Below are positions 1 to 7,429 of a stretch of 38,485 nucleotides of DNA, one piece after another. The position numbers and the translations under genes were made by a program. Location of the stretch: contig JAILFJ010000150.1 in assembly GCA_024697625.1 (NCBI GenBank), forward strand, positions 1-38,485, read 5' to 3'. The notes beneath the pieces were generated by a model. The model searched no databases. It was not told the origin of the DNA and saw only the letters and a list, made by a program, of their open reading frames with translations. Position 1 is the first letter of the stretch, and every line of letters begins with the position of its first letter. This DNA is from Oscillospiraceae bacterium (GTDB lineage Bacteria > Bacillota > Clostridia > Oscillospirales > Oscillospiraceae).

Positions 1-129
1 AATGTTTATGAGACTGGTAAAAAGATCACTGATGAAGAAAAGGAAAGCATAAACATCGAGTTTTTAGAACCCTTTACCCAATGGAATTACATCATCCGCC
101 CAGTTCAAAATGGCACGTTTGTTTCGTGA
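1..129 (+). pseudogene. 3' end of an ISAzo13-like (Rhodopirellula-type) transposase, cut by the window edge
   Basis: Frame 1 is open from base 1 to a TGA at 127-129 and encodes 42 residues beginning NVYETGKKITDEEK and containing the string QWNYIIRP. From memory of the family, ISAzo13-type DDE transposases end in a similar way: a V/I-T-D/E-E-E-x stretch, then a W-N-Y-T-I-x-P motif close to the C-terminus. I infer this is such a C-terminus; the catalytic domain lies outside the window, so intactness cannot be judged. The putative element end GGGTCTGTCACGAAAC (minus-strand reading of 121-136) overlaps the stop codon. The frame runs antisense to the last codons of the leucine-rich-repeat gene. 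A chance open frame is possible but the similarity looks specific. Confidence 0.55.
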
Positions 130-1125
130 CAGACCCTTATTGATTGCTGTGCAACCATCGAATGCACGTTCTGCAACAGTTGTTACACCTCTTCCAATCT
201 CTAAGCTCGTCATGCCGGTACAACCATTGAAGGCTCCACTTCCGATACTCGTTACAGTAGACCCTATCTCAACTGATTGGATATTGACACAATTACGGAA
301 CGCATAGTCCGGAATACTATCAACACCACTGGGAATAACAACATCATGCGCTACGTTACCATTGATGTAAAGTGTAACCTGCTGAGAAGTTGCTTGCAAT
401 GGACTAGACGCATAATTATCAAGATCAACATTCAGCCATAGAGCAAGATTCTCAAGATAAAGCTCATTGATTGCTGTGCAATGATAAAATGCATATGCAC
501 CTATTGATGTTACACTACTCCCAATCATTAACCTTGTTAAGCTGCGGCAATCATAAAATGCATAAGCGCTTATTCTAGTGACACCGTTTTCAATCACTAC
601 TGAGTTGACCTCAGTCCCCCACGGACCAGGAGACCAGTTATAATAATTCCACATATCTCCAACACCAGAGATAATCAGAGTTCCTTCGTCATCCAAGGTC
701 CAAATCAGATTGTCGCCACAAGTACCGGATGTGGACATAGCTTTCACGGATGCTTCATCTTCATCAGGATTGATATCTTCTTCATCGATATTCGAAGCCT
801 CATCTGGAGCTGTGGGTTCTGTAGGCTCTTCCTCTTCTTCGCTCTGAGGCTCATCACTCTGCTCCGGCAAGTCCTCATCAGGCAATACTTCTTCAGCCAT
901 AAAAGGCTCTTCGGCAGGTATGGTCCCTTCAGGCGCCTCTGACATCTCCAGATCGAGGTAATCCGATTCTTCCTTTGGTAATTTCTCTTCAGGTAGGGAC
1001 TCTTCTATATATGAATCTTCCGGAAAAAGCTCATCCTCAAGGATTTCATCCGCCAAGGTGTTCACTGGGAACAGGGATACCAGCATGCACAGGATCATCA
1101 GCATACACAGAATCCGCTTTTTCAT
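64..1125 (-). CDS. secreted BspA-type leucine-rich-repeat protein, 3' end replaced by insertion element
   Basis: About 353 residues. It has a signal peptide (MKKRILCMLMILCMLVS, ending near LADE), a long acidic Pro/Glu-rich spacer at about residues 28-130, then BspA-like LRR_5 repeats with the recurring pattern AF-x-x-C-x-x-[LI] ... I-x-x-x-V-T-S-I. Such repeats occur on surface or secreted proteins of gut anaerobes and are thought to bind host or partner proteins. I chose the ATG at 1125 because GGAGG (1135-1139) is 9 bases upstream; an in-frame ATG at 1131 leaves only 3. Repeats stop at FDGCTAIN; the last 20-odd residues are read antisense from the transposase end, so the native C-terminus is missing. 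No anchor signal remains. Function is inferred only from fold. Confidence 0.75.
   Translation of the reverse strand: MKKRILCMLMILCMLVSLFPVNTLADEILEDELFPEDSYIEESLPEEKLPKEESDYLDLEMSEAPEGTIPAEEPFMAEEVLPDEDLPEQSDEPQSEEEEEPTEPTAPDEASNIDEEDINPDEDEASVKAMSTSGTCGDNLIWTLDDEGTLIISGVGDMWNYYNWSPGPWGTEVNSVVIENGVTRISAYAFYDCRSLTRLMIGSSVTSIGAYAFYHCTAINELYLENLALWLNVDLDNYASSPLQATSQQVTLYINGNVAHDVVIPSGVDSIPDYAFRNCVNIQSVEIGSTVTSIGSGAFNGCTGMTSLEIGRGVTTVAERAFDGCTAINKGLSRNKRAILNWADDVIPLGKGF
121..136. mobile_element. putative terminal inverted repeat of the insertion element
   Basis: Read on the minus strand this is GGGTCTGTCACGAAAC. It sits where the leucine-rich-repeat protein stops matching its own repeat pattern, immediately beyond the transposase stop codon. 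The other end of the element is outside the window, so the repeat cannot be confirmed here. Confidence 0.35.
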
Positions 1126-1159
1126 TCTCATTATCCTCCATCCAAGTATTTCGTAAACG

Positions 1160-1206
1160 TATAATACCTATTATAGTATTATACCAAATAACAGGTGGCT
1201 CTACAA
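1160..1206 (-). promoter_or_regulatory. candidate promoter with AT inverted repeat for the LRR gene
   Basis: Minus strand: TTGTAG (1201-1206), 17 bases, TATAAT (1178-1183). The -10 is one arm of an inverted repeat, TATAATA at 1160-1166 and TATTATA at 1177-1183, which could be an operator or just overlapping -10 elements. The -35 is weak. Confidence 0.4.
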
Positions 1207-1381
1207 GTCCCATCTGATTCTCCCAAGAGTCATCCCTTGTATCTTAGCGGACACACTCAAGCTCGTATGCAGGGCGGCAGCACACGCGGCGGGAACAGCT
1301 TTTCCCGATGCAAGTCTTTGAAACATCTATGTTATCTTCGTTAGAACCGAACCTGGCTCATGAAAAGAAAAACTACAGATT
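1207..1381. other. intergenic stretch without a recognisable gene
   Basis: This lies between the divergent LRR and ferredoxin genes. I see no open frame with a ribosome site, no terminator and no repeat. With the adjoining promoter regions the whole non-coding gap is about 320 bases. Confidence 0.5.
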
Positions 1382-1413
1382 ATCACACAGATGTCTGTGA
1401 TCTATGTTATAAT
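1382..1413 (+). promoter_or_regulatory. dyad (operator candidate) joined to a TATAAT -10 box
   Basis: 1382-1401 is a 20-base imperfect palindrome, ATCACACAGATGTCTGTGAT, with 8 of 10 positions paired. It covers the place of a -35 box; no -35 consensus is visible. TATAAT follows at 1408-1413. A dyad replacing the -35 suggests a factor-dependent or repressed promoter; this is inference. Confidence 0.4.
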
Positions 1414-1449
1414 AGTATTATCTTGAACAGGTTCCGGAGGGGAATTTAC

Positions 1450-1509
1450 ATGGATCTTTATACAGAAGTACTCGCAGCACGGCAGCTAAAGCAGAAAACT
1501 GGACGATGA
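1450..1509 (+). CDS. 19-residue micro-ORF upstream of and overlapping the ferredoxin
   Basis: ATG at 1450 is preceded by a near-ideal GGAGGGG (1436-1442) with a 7-base spacer. It encodes MDLYTEVLAARQLKQKTGR and stops at TGA 1507-1509, which overlaps the ferredoxin ATG (1506-1508) as ATGA. The ferredoxin has no good ribosome site of its own, so this micro-ORF may couple its translation. Alternatively a one-base indel separates an N-terminal extension from the ferredoxin. I do not recognise the peptide. Confidence 0.45.
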   Translation: MDLYTEVLAARQLKQKTGR

Positions 1510-1745
1510 ACGCAGGAACTCTCTATTCGTGGCGCAAGGTCCGTCCCTGTATCCGGCATGAAAAGTGCACCGGGTGCGGCGACTGTATGAGTGTATGCCC
1601 TTTTGAGGCCATATACGCAGAATTCGGACAATACCGCATCCGGAACGAGCTCTGCCGCGGCTGCGGCATCTGCGCTCTGGACTGTCTCAGAAGGGCAATA
1701 TTTATGGAACTGCCAAAGGGAGAACCAGAATTTACAAGCGTATGA
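1506..1745 (+). CDS. small 2[4Fe-4S] ferredoxin-like protein
   Basis: 79 residues. Two cluster motifs are visible: CTGCGDCMSVCP (CxxCxxCxxxCP) and CRGCGICALDCL, where the usual final Pro is replaced by Leu. An extra Cys precedes the first motif (RPCIRHEKC). Spacing between motifs is that of bacterial dicluster ferredoxins, cytoplasmic electron carriers; partner unknown. The N-terminus is about 20 residues longer than a minimal clostridial ferredoxin. Translation probably depends on the overlapping micro-ORF (ATGA at 1506-1509). It is followed by a perfect 11-bp hairpin, so it forms a short transcription unit by itself. Confidence 0.75.
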   Translation: MNAGTLYSWRKVRPCIRHEKCTGCGDCMSVCPFEAIYAEFGQYRIRNELCRGCGICALDCLRRAIFMELPKGEPEFTSV

Positions 1746-1782
1746 TTGCCTGATATCAAGCATGGTGTTAGGCTCCCTAAAT

Positions 1783-1812
1783 GTAAACCCCGCCAAAGAT
1801 AGCGGGGTTTAC
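1783..1812. terminator. bidirectional terminator between ferredoxin and opp operon
   Basis: Perfect 11-bp stem, GTAAACCCCGC (1783-1793) and GCGGGGTTTAC (1802-1812), with an 8-base loop. There is no long T-run, but the AT base of the stem gives TTTAC on both strands. It sits between convergent transcripts. Confidence 0.7.
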
Positions 1813-1869
1813 TACGGTTGCTCAGGAATCGTCAGAACGCCCATCCGGGCTTTGTGCCCCCTGCGCTTT

Positions 1870-2868
1870 TCAGCGGGCGGTACGGGTGTCGAAGGCCTCG
1901 CGGAGGCCGTCAGCAACCAGGTTGCAGGCGACCATGAGCAGAACCAGAATCACTATGCAGGGAAACAGCTTGTAGGGATGCAGCAGGCAGTTTTCAAAGC
2001 CCTCGGAAATCAGACGGCCGAGGGAGCAACTGCCGAGCGGAAGGCCGAGACCGACAAAGCTCAGGAAGGTCTCAAGGAAAATCGCGCTCGGAATGGATAC
2101 CATTATCTGCGTAATCAGCGTTCCCGTGATATTCGGCAGAATCTCCCGGAACAGGATAAATGCTTTTCCCGCACCGAGCGTGCGAGCGGCCTGAACGAAT
2201 TCCTGATCCTTCAGCCGCAGCACCTGCGTGCGCGCAATGATGCTCATCTCCATCCAGCCGGTCAGCATAAGCGCAAAGATGATTGCCCCCACACCCGGCT
2301 TGAGCACCAGCATCAGGAGCGTCACTATCACCAGGCTGGGAATACTGCCGGCGATGTCCACAATCTGCTGCATGAAGAGATCCGCTTTCCCGCCGAGGTA
2401 GCCCGAGATCATACCGTAATTGACGCCGATCACAAGGTCGATGAGCGCTGCGGCCAGTGCGATCAGGACGGAAACGCGCAAGCCCTGGAAGCAGCGGGAG
2501 AAAAGATCCCTCCCAAGACTGTCGGTACCAAAGGGGTAATATACATCCTGGAGGTTCAGATCCTCATAACGGTTGACGAGGATTTCCCCGTTGGTGCCCT
2601 GAAGGCTCTCTTCGCCCGAAAGAATACCGGGAATACGGGGCGCCATGTTTGCGCGCTCGAGATTCTGCTCAGCATAGCCGTAGCCGGTCAGATGCGGCCC
2701 GATGAGGCTCATCACCAGCAGGAGGCACAGCAGAACCAGTCCGAACACGTTGCTCTTCCGGGCGAAGAAGCGTTTGATGCCAGCCCTGAAAAAGCTGTCG
2801 CCGGAAAAGCTGTGATCGATGTTCAGGGCCTCTTCCCCCTGTACACGGAACTGAAAATCGGTGTTCAT
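1870..2868 (-). CDS. oppC: oligopeptide ABC transporter permease (OppC/DppC type)
   Basis: 332 residues. An N-terminal cytoplasmic stretch and first membrane helix (about residues 34-56) precede the five-helix BPD_transp_1 core. The EAA-type loop that contacts the ATPases is seen around QAARTLGAGKAFILFREILPN. Between helix 1 and the core is an extracellular segment containing FGTDSLGRDLFSR, a signature of OppC/DppC permeases. It forms the membrane channel with OppB. The ATG at 2868 abuts the TAA of oppB with no spacer (TAAATG), so translation is probably coupled. It is the last gene of the operon, followed by the shared terminator at 1783-1812. Substrate is not deducible beyond peptide-like. 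Confidence 0.9.
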   Translation of the reverse strand: MNTDFQFRVQGEEALNIDHSFSGDSFFRAGIKRFFARKSNVFGLVLLCLLLVMSLIGPHLTGYGYAEQNLERANMAPRIPGILSGEESLQGTNGEILVNRYEDLNLQDVYYPFGTDSLGRDLFSRCFQGLRVSVLIALAAALIDLVIGVNYGMISGYLGGKADLFMQQIVDIAGSIPSLVIVTLLMLVLKPGVGAIIFALMLTGWMEMSIIARTQVLRLKDQEFVQAARTLGAGKAFILFREILPNITGTLITQIMVSIPSAIFLETFLSFVGLGLPLGSCSLGRLISEGFENCLLHPYKLFPCIVILVLLMVACNLVADGLREAFDTRTAR

Positions 2869-3798
2869 TTATTTTTCCCCCAATCTGACGCGCGGGTCAA
2901 TGATCCCGTAGAGGATATCCAGAATCAGACGTGCGACCACATAGATCCCCGCATACAGGAAGCCCAGTGTGATCACCACGTTGTAGTCGTTGGCGGTAAT
3001 GGCGCTGGAGAGCAGGAAGCCGATCCCCGGGATGGCGAAGATCTGTTCCGTAACCAGAGAGCCCGTCAGAAGCCCCACCAGCAGCATGGTCATGACCGTG
3101 ATGACCGGCATCAGGGAGTTGCGGATCACATAGCGGAACAGCAGCGTCGAATCGGAGAGTCCCTGACTGCGGGCAAACATCACATAGTCAGACTTCATGA
3201 CCGATACCGCCTCGTCTCTCGTAAAGCGGGCAATAACAGCCATGACCGCGATGCTGAGCGCAGTCACCGGCATGATGCTGGATACGACGGGGTTTCGGAA
3301 ATCATAGAGCAGCGGAAGCCACTTGAACCTGAAGCCGCCATAGTAGCTCAGCGCAATGGCAAAGATATACGACGGAACGGAAATGCCGATGACGGAAACG
3401 ACCATACAGAGGATGTCCGCCGCCTTTCCCTGATGAAACGCTGCCAGAAAACCGATCGCCAGGCCGATGACACTTCCCAGCAGCAAGGCACTTACGCCGA
3501 TGCGCATGGAGATTGGGAGCCTTGAGCGGATCATCGTCAGGACCGGCGTGTTGATCGAAAGATTGTAACTCACGCCGAAGTCACCCTTGAACATGTTTCG
3601 CAGGTACAGGAAGAAACGGACCATAACAGGCTTGTCCAGACCATAGGCCCGGATCAGGGCTTCCCTCTGCTCGTCGGAGAGCTTGTCGTTATTGAAGGGC
3701 GAACCCGGCATCAGCTCCATCAGCAGAAACAGGACAAGCACGATCACAAAGAGCGTCACAATCGACAGCATCAGTTTCTTGAAGATATACTTTCTCAC
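2869..3798 (-). CDS. oppB: oligopeptide ABC transporter permease (OppB/DppB type)
   Basis: 309 residues, normal length. The N-terminus MRKYIFKKLMLSIVTLFVIVL is typical of OppB, followed by PGSPF and a periplasmic-side loop with YGLDKPV..RFFLYLRNMFKGDFGVS, a hallmark of the family. The EAA loop is near FARSQGLSDSTLLFRYVIRN. It pairs with OppC to build the channel. The start is GTG at 3798, overlapping the oppA stop as GTGA, so it is translationally coupled to oppA. Confidence 0.92.
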   Translation of the reverse strand: MRKYIFKKLMLSIVTLFVIVLVLFLLMELMPGSPFNNDKLSDEQREALIRAYGLDKPVMVRFFLYLRNMFKGDFGVSYNLSINTPVLTMIRSRLPISMRIGVSALLLGSVIGLAIGFLAAFHQGKAADILCMVVSVIGISVPSYIFAIALSYYGGFRFKWLPLLYDFRNPVVSSIMPVTALSIAVMAVIARFTRDEAVSVMKSDYVMFARSQGLSDSTLLFRYVIRNSLMPVITVMTMLLVGLLTGSLVTEQIFAIPGIGFLLSSAITANDYNVVITLGFLYAGIYVVARLILDILYGIIDPRVRLGEK

Positions 3799-5417
3799 GA
3801 TTCCGCCTCCTTCTCTGCAAACGAAAACTGCAGATTCAAACCGCTGAAATGGGGGCTTACGCCTTTTACACTCTCTGAGATCAGAAACGCGCCGCCTTTC
3901 ACATAGAACGGGATCGCGCCCAGATCATCCATGAAAACGTCCTCGGCCTGATGAAGGATGCTGAATCGCTTCTCCGAATCCGTCTCCAGAGAGGCCTCCT
4001 GCAGTAGCCGGTCAAAGTCCGCGTTTGCGTACTTCGAATCGTTCTCGGGGGAATGGCTTTCAAAAATGGAGAAAAAGGCGTTCGGATCGGGATAATCCGC
4101 ACCCCAGCCCAGCAGATAGAGTTCATACTCACCCTTGTTTTTTAAATCAAAAAACTGCGCGCTTGAGACGAGACGTACATCGAGCGTGAAACCAGGCAGC
4201 GTCTTCTCCCACTGATCCTTCAGGATCTCCATCAGCTGCTGATTGGTGCTTGTCGTGAGAAATTCCAGCTTCAGGTTGCTGACGCCCAGTTCTTCCAGTC
4301 CCTTTTTCCAGCACTCTCCGGCCCGCTCCGGGTCATAGGCGCAGGAGGCGCTGTATTGCGCAGGGTCGGCCGCAAAATCATTTCCGTTCCCCTCTACGCA
4401 GAAACCTGTCGGGACGAGGCGGGTAGCCGGTTTGTAGCCTGCCCGGAGATAGTCCTTCACAACGCTCTCCCGATCCAGGGCAAAGCTGAGCGCCATGCGG
4501 ATATTTCTATTCTGCCAGGCTTCGCAGCTCACATAGTTGCCGCCTATGTAGAACAGGAAGCCGCCGGACGCCTGGAGAAAGCACGGATCATTCTGGGACA
4601 GAGCCGCATACTCTCCGCCGGTCGAGACCAGGTCTGACTCTCCCGCCTGATAGCTCATGATCGCCTGCTGCGTGTTACTCACCTGACGGAGTGTGATGCC
4701 TTGGAGCTTCACCTTGTCGGCATCGATGTAATAGGGATTTTTCGTATAGTGTACCTGCATGGCCATAGGCTCATAACGGTCCACATAGAAGGGGCCGCTG
4801 GACAGCAGCGTCTCCGGGCTCGTGGCATAATCCTTGCCGCAGTTGGCAGCAAAAGCGCGGTTGTAGGGGCTGCAGGGCTCCATCGCCAGGACATAGGGAA
4901 GATACGGGCAGGGCTGTTCCAGCTCGATCACAAGGGTCTGGTCATTCTGCTCATACACTCCGAGTCTGTCCGGCTCCATTGTTCCGTCGTTGACCTGATC
5001 CACGTTCTTCAGTCTGAACAGATCCTGTACGATATAGATTGCGGAGCTTGCTGTGAGAGGATCGGCGATGCGGCGGAAGGCGTCGACAAAGTCCCCGGCG
5101 TCAATGGGCTCGCCGTTGGCATAGCGGATACCTTCCCGCAGATGAAAGGTATAGGTGCAGCCGTCCTCGGAAAGTTCAAAGCTTTCGGCCAGCTCCGGCA
5201 CATAGCCCTTCTCCGGGTCGAGCCGGAAAAGCCTGCCGCACATCGGGTCAAGATACTGCGCCGAACCCGCGTCAGACGTCATCTGTGCATCCATGGTGAG
5301 GGGATAAGATCCCACTGCGATATTCAGATCCTGCTCCATGGCAATCCTGCCCTGGGTATCGCAGCCCGTCAGCAGCAGGATCAGCAGGCACAGCAGCAGA
5401 GCCAGGTATTTTTTCAT
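3795..5417 (-). CDS. oppA: oligopeptide-binding lipoprotein (SBP_bac_5 / OppA family)
   Basis: 540 residues from the ATG at 5417. That ATG overlaps the oppF TGA as ATGA, and GGGGG lies 8 bases upstream; a start five codons earlier would overlap the ribosome site. Signal peptide and lipobox: MKKYLALLLCLLILLLTGC, with Cys19 as the lipidated residue. The mature part has the family pattern: L-x-P-E-x-A-E-S-F-x-x-S-x-D-G near residues 75-90, the HLREGIRYANGEPIDAGDFVDAF block, and YPDPNAFFSIF near the C-terminus. It captures peptides or similar solutes outside the membrane for OppB/C/D/F. Its position in the middle of the operon (D-F-A-B-C) is less common than at an end. Confidence 0.92.
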   Translation of the reverse strand: MKKYLALLLCLLILLLTGCDTQGRIAMEQDLNIAVGSYPLTMDAQMTSDAGSAQYLDPMCGRLFRLDPEKGYVPELAESFELSEDGCTYTFHLREGIRYANGEPIDAGDFVDAFRRIADPLTASSAIYIVQDLFRLKNVDQVNDGTMEPDRLGVYEQNDQTLVIELEQPCPYLPYVLAMEPCSPYNRAFAANCGKDYATSPETLLSSGPFYVDRYEPMAMQVHYTKNPYYIDADKVKLQGITLRQVSNTQQAIMSYQAGESDLVSTGGEYAALSQNDPCFLQASGGFLFYIGGNYVSCEAWQNRNIRMALSFALDRESVVKDYLRAGYKPATRLVPTGFCVEGNGNDFAADPAQYSASCAYDPERAGECWKKGLEELGVSNLKLEFLTTSTNQQLMEILKDQWEKTLPGFTLDVRLVSSAQFFDLKNKGEYELYLLGWGADYPDPNAFFSIFESHSPENDSKYANADFDRLLQEASLETDSEKRFSILHQAEDVFMDDLGAIPFYVKGGAFLISESVKGVSPHFSGLNLQFSFAEKEAES

Positions 5418-6316
5418 GTTCCAAGCCCCCATTTCTCAAATTCCACATCGGTACAGAACACCTTGTGGGTCTCGCTTCCCTCCATCGTGTGCCAGGTTCC
5501 GTTCTCGTAGAGGATCCCGGAGGTTTCATAGTCATAATGCGTCTCCGGGCGAAACTGGACAATGGGGTTCGGGGAGGGTTTGGACGCCAGAAGATTCAAT
5601 GTATAGGGATGGGCAGGACGGGCAAAGAGCTCATCCGGCGTCCCCGTCTCCAAGAGGAAGCCCCGGTGCAGCACCCCGATTCTGTCAGACAGGTAGCGCA
5701 CCATCGAAAGATCGTGGGAAATGAACAGAAAAGAGGTGCCGGTCTCCGTCTGAATCTGTTTGAGCAGGTTGACCACCTGCGCCTGGATGGAGGCATCCAG
5801 CGCCGCGATGCACTCATCGGCGATAATGAGGCGGGGATTCATGATGAGCGCACGTGCGATCCCGACCCGCTGCCGCTGACCGCCTGAAAACTGCGCGGGA
5901 TAACGCTGTCCCTGATCCCGCGACAGTCCCACCCGCTCCAGCATGGCTTCGATGCGCTCACTGCGCTCCTGCGGACTTTTGCAGAGCTTATGAATATCCA
6001 GCCCCGCACCTACGATGTCGCTGACCTTCTTCCGCGGATTCAGAGAGGACATGGGATCCTGAAAAATCATCTGGATATCCCGCAGATTCTGGCCCGGCTT
6101 CAGAATCTCACCGCCGAAACGGATCGTCCCCGCGCTGGGCCTGTTGAGGCCGATGATGCACTTGCCAATGGTGGATTTGCCGGAGCCGGATTCGCCGACC
6201 AGGCCGTAGGTCTCCCCTTCGCTGATCTGGAAGCTGACATTATGCACTACGGTGTTCTGTCCGAAACGCATCGTCAGTCCCTGTACGTCCAGCAGTTTCG
6301 TTTTTTCATCTGACAT
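5414..6316 (-). CDS. oppF: oligopeptide ABC transporter ATP-binding protein (OppF type)
   Basis: 300 residues. Walker A GESGSGKST (about 37-45), signature SGGQRQRVGIARAL, Walker B LIIADECIAALD (the usual P after DE is C), and the H-loop FISHDLSMV. The C-terminal PAHPYT and ETG(T)PDELF elements are the Opp/Dpp extension. It forms the ATPase heterodimer with OppD that drives uptake. The start overlaps the oppD stop by 11 bases and the stop overlaps the oppA start, so expression is tightly coupled. Confidence 0.92.
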   Translation of the reverse strand: MSDEKTKLLDVQGLTMRFGQNTVVHNVSFQISEGETYGLVGESGSGKSTIGKCIIGLNRPSAGTIRFGGEILKPGQNLRDIQMIFQDPMSSLNPRKKVSDIVGAGLDIHKLCKSPQERSERIEAMLERVGLSRDQGQRYPAQFSGGQRQRVGIARALIMNPRLIIADECIAALDASIQAQVVNLLKQIQTETGTSFLFISHDLSMVRYLSDRIGVLHRGFLLETGTPDELFARPAHPYTLNLLASKPSPNPIVQFRPETHYDYETSGILYENGTWHTMEGSETHKVFCTDVEFEKWGLGT

Positions 6317-7382
6317 AATCCGCAGCCTCCTCTCTCATTTTCTGAATCCGCGCCTCAAGCGCCTCGGGTCTGGCCACCCTGGGGGCGCGCTCGTCCAGCA
6401 GCCAGGTCGCAGCGGAATGGGTCTCCGAGATGCGGAACATGGGCGGCTCCTCTTTGAAGTCGATCTCCAGCGCATAGGGATTGCGCGGAGCAAAGGCGTC
6501 GCCCACGGGATCCTTCGTCAGAACCGGCGGTGTTCCCGGGATGGAATAGAGGGTGTCGCCGCTCTCCGTGTCCGGGATTGCAGACAGCAGCCCCCATGTA
6601 TAGGGATGCTGCGGGTCGTAAAACACATCGATGATGGTTCCGGTCTCAATGATTCTTCCGGCGTACATGACGTTCACGTAGTCTGCCACCCGGGCGACGA
6701 CGCCCAGATCGTGCGTGATGTAGATGACGGACAGACCGCGCTTTTCCTGCAGGCTCACGATCAGATCGAGGATATGGTCCTGGATCGTCACGTCCAGCGC
6801 CGTGGTCGGCTCGTCACAGATCAGGAGGCTCGGATTGCAGGAGAGCGCAATGGCAATCACAATCCGCTGACGCATGCCGCCGGAAAACTCATGCGGATAC
6901 TGGCGCATCCTTCGCTCCGGCTCGGTGATGCCCACCTCCGCAAGCAGTGTCATTGCCCGGTCGAAAGCCACTTTGCGGCTGACCGTCTCATGCGCCCGGA
7001 TCGCGGCGATCAGCTGCGCGCCGATGGTCATGGTGGGATTCAGGGATGTCATCGGATCCTGAAATACCATGGCGATGCTTCTGCCCCGGATATTCTTTCT
7101 GATCCATGCGGGATCGGCCTTCAGAAGATCCACCGGCTCCGCGCCCGGCTCCGGCCGGTACAGGATACTCCCGCTGTTGATCCTCGCGTTATCCGGTAGA
7201 ATGCCCATCGCGGCCTTCATGGTTACGGATTTACCCGATCCGGATTCGCCCACGAGGGCCACCGTCTCTCCCCGGCGCAGGATCAGATTCACGCCGCGGA
7301 TCGCATGGACCGTCTCTCCCGCCGAGCGGAAGCTGATGTCCAAGTCCTTTACCTCCAGAACAATTTCAGCCGTATCGGCCAT
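6306..7382 (-). CDS. oppD: oligopeptide ABC transporter ATP-binding protein (OppD type)
   Basis: 358 residues. Walker A GESGSGKSVT, Q-loop MVFQDPMTSLNP, signature SGGMRQRIVIAIAL, Walker B LLICDEPTTALDVT and the H-loop YITHDLGVV are all intact. The C-terminal extension with PQHPYTWGLLSAIPD and FAPRNPYALEIDFKEEPPMF resembles the Cys-containing oligopeptide tail of OppD, but I see only the FAPRN part and not the usual cysteines, so the Fe-S-like motif seems absent. Ribosome site GAGGGGGG lies just upstream of the ATG at 7382, 47 bases after the preceding gene. Confidence 0.92.
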   Translation of the reverse strand: MADTAEIVLEVKDLDISFRSAGETVHAIRGVNLILRRGETVALVGESGSGKSVTMKAAMGILPDNARINSGSILYRPEPGAEPVDLLKADPAWIRKNIRGRSIAMVFQDPMTSLNPTMTIGAQLIAAIRAHETVSRKVAFDRAMTLLAEVGITEPERRMRQYPHEFSGGMRQRIVIAIALSCNPSLLICDEPTTALDVTIQDHILDLIVSLQEKRGLSVIYITHDLGVVARVADYVNVMYAGRIIETGTIIDVFYDPQHPYTWGLLSAIPDTESGDTLYSIPGTPPVLTKDPVGDAFAPRNPYALEIDFKEEPPMFRISETHSAATWLLDERAPRVARPEALEARIQKMREEAADYVR

Positions 7383-7429
7383 TTATCGTCCCCCCTCTGT
7401 ACTGTATTTTTGATTCCCCGGCGAGGCCG

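Noticed and set aside
1591-3525. A 644-codon open frame on the + strand
   Set aside because: It runs antisense to oppC and oppB, its protein is rich in His, Gln, Asp and Arg without motifs, and it has no ribosome site. It is a GC-driven shadow.
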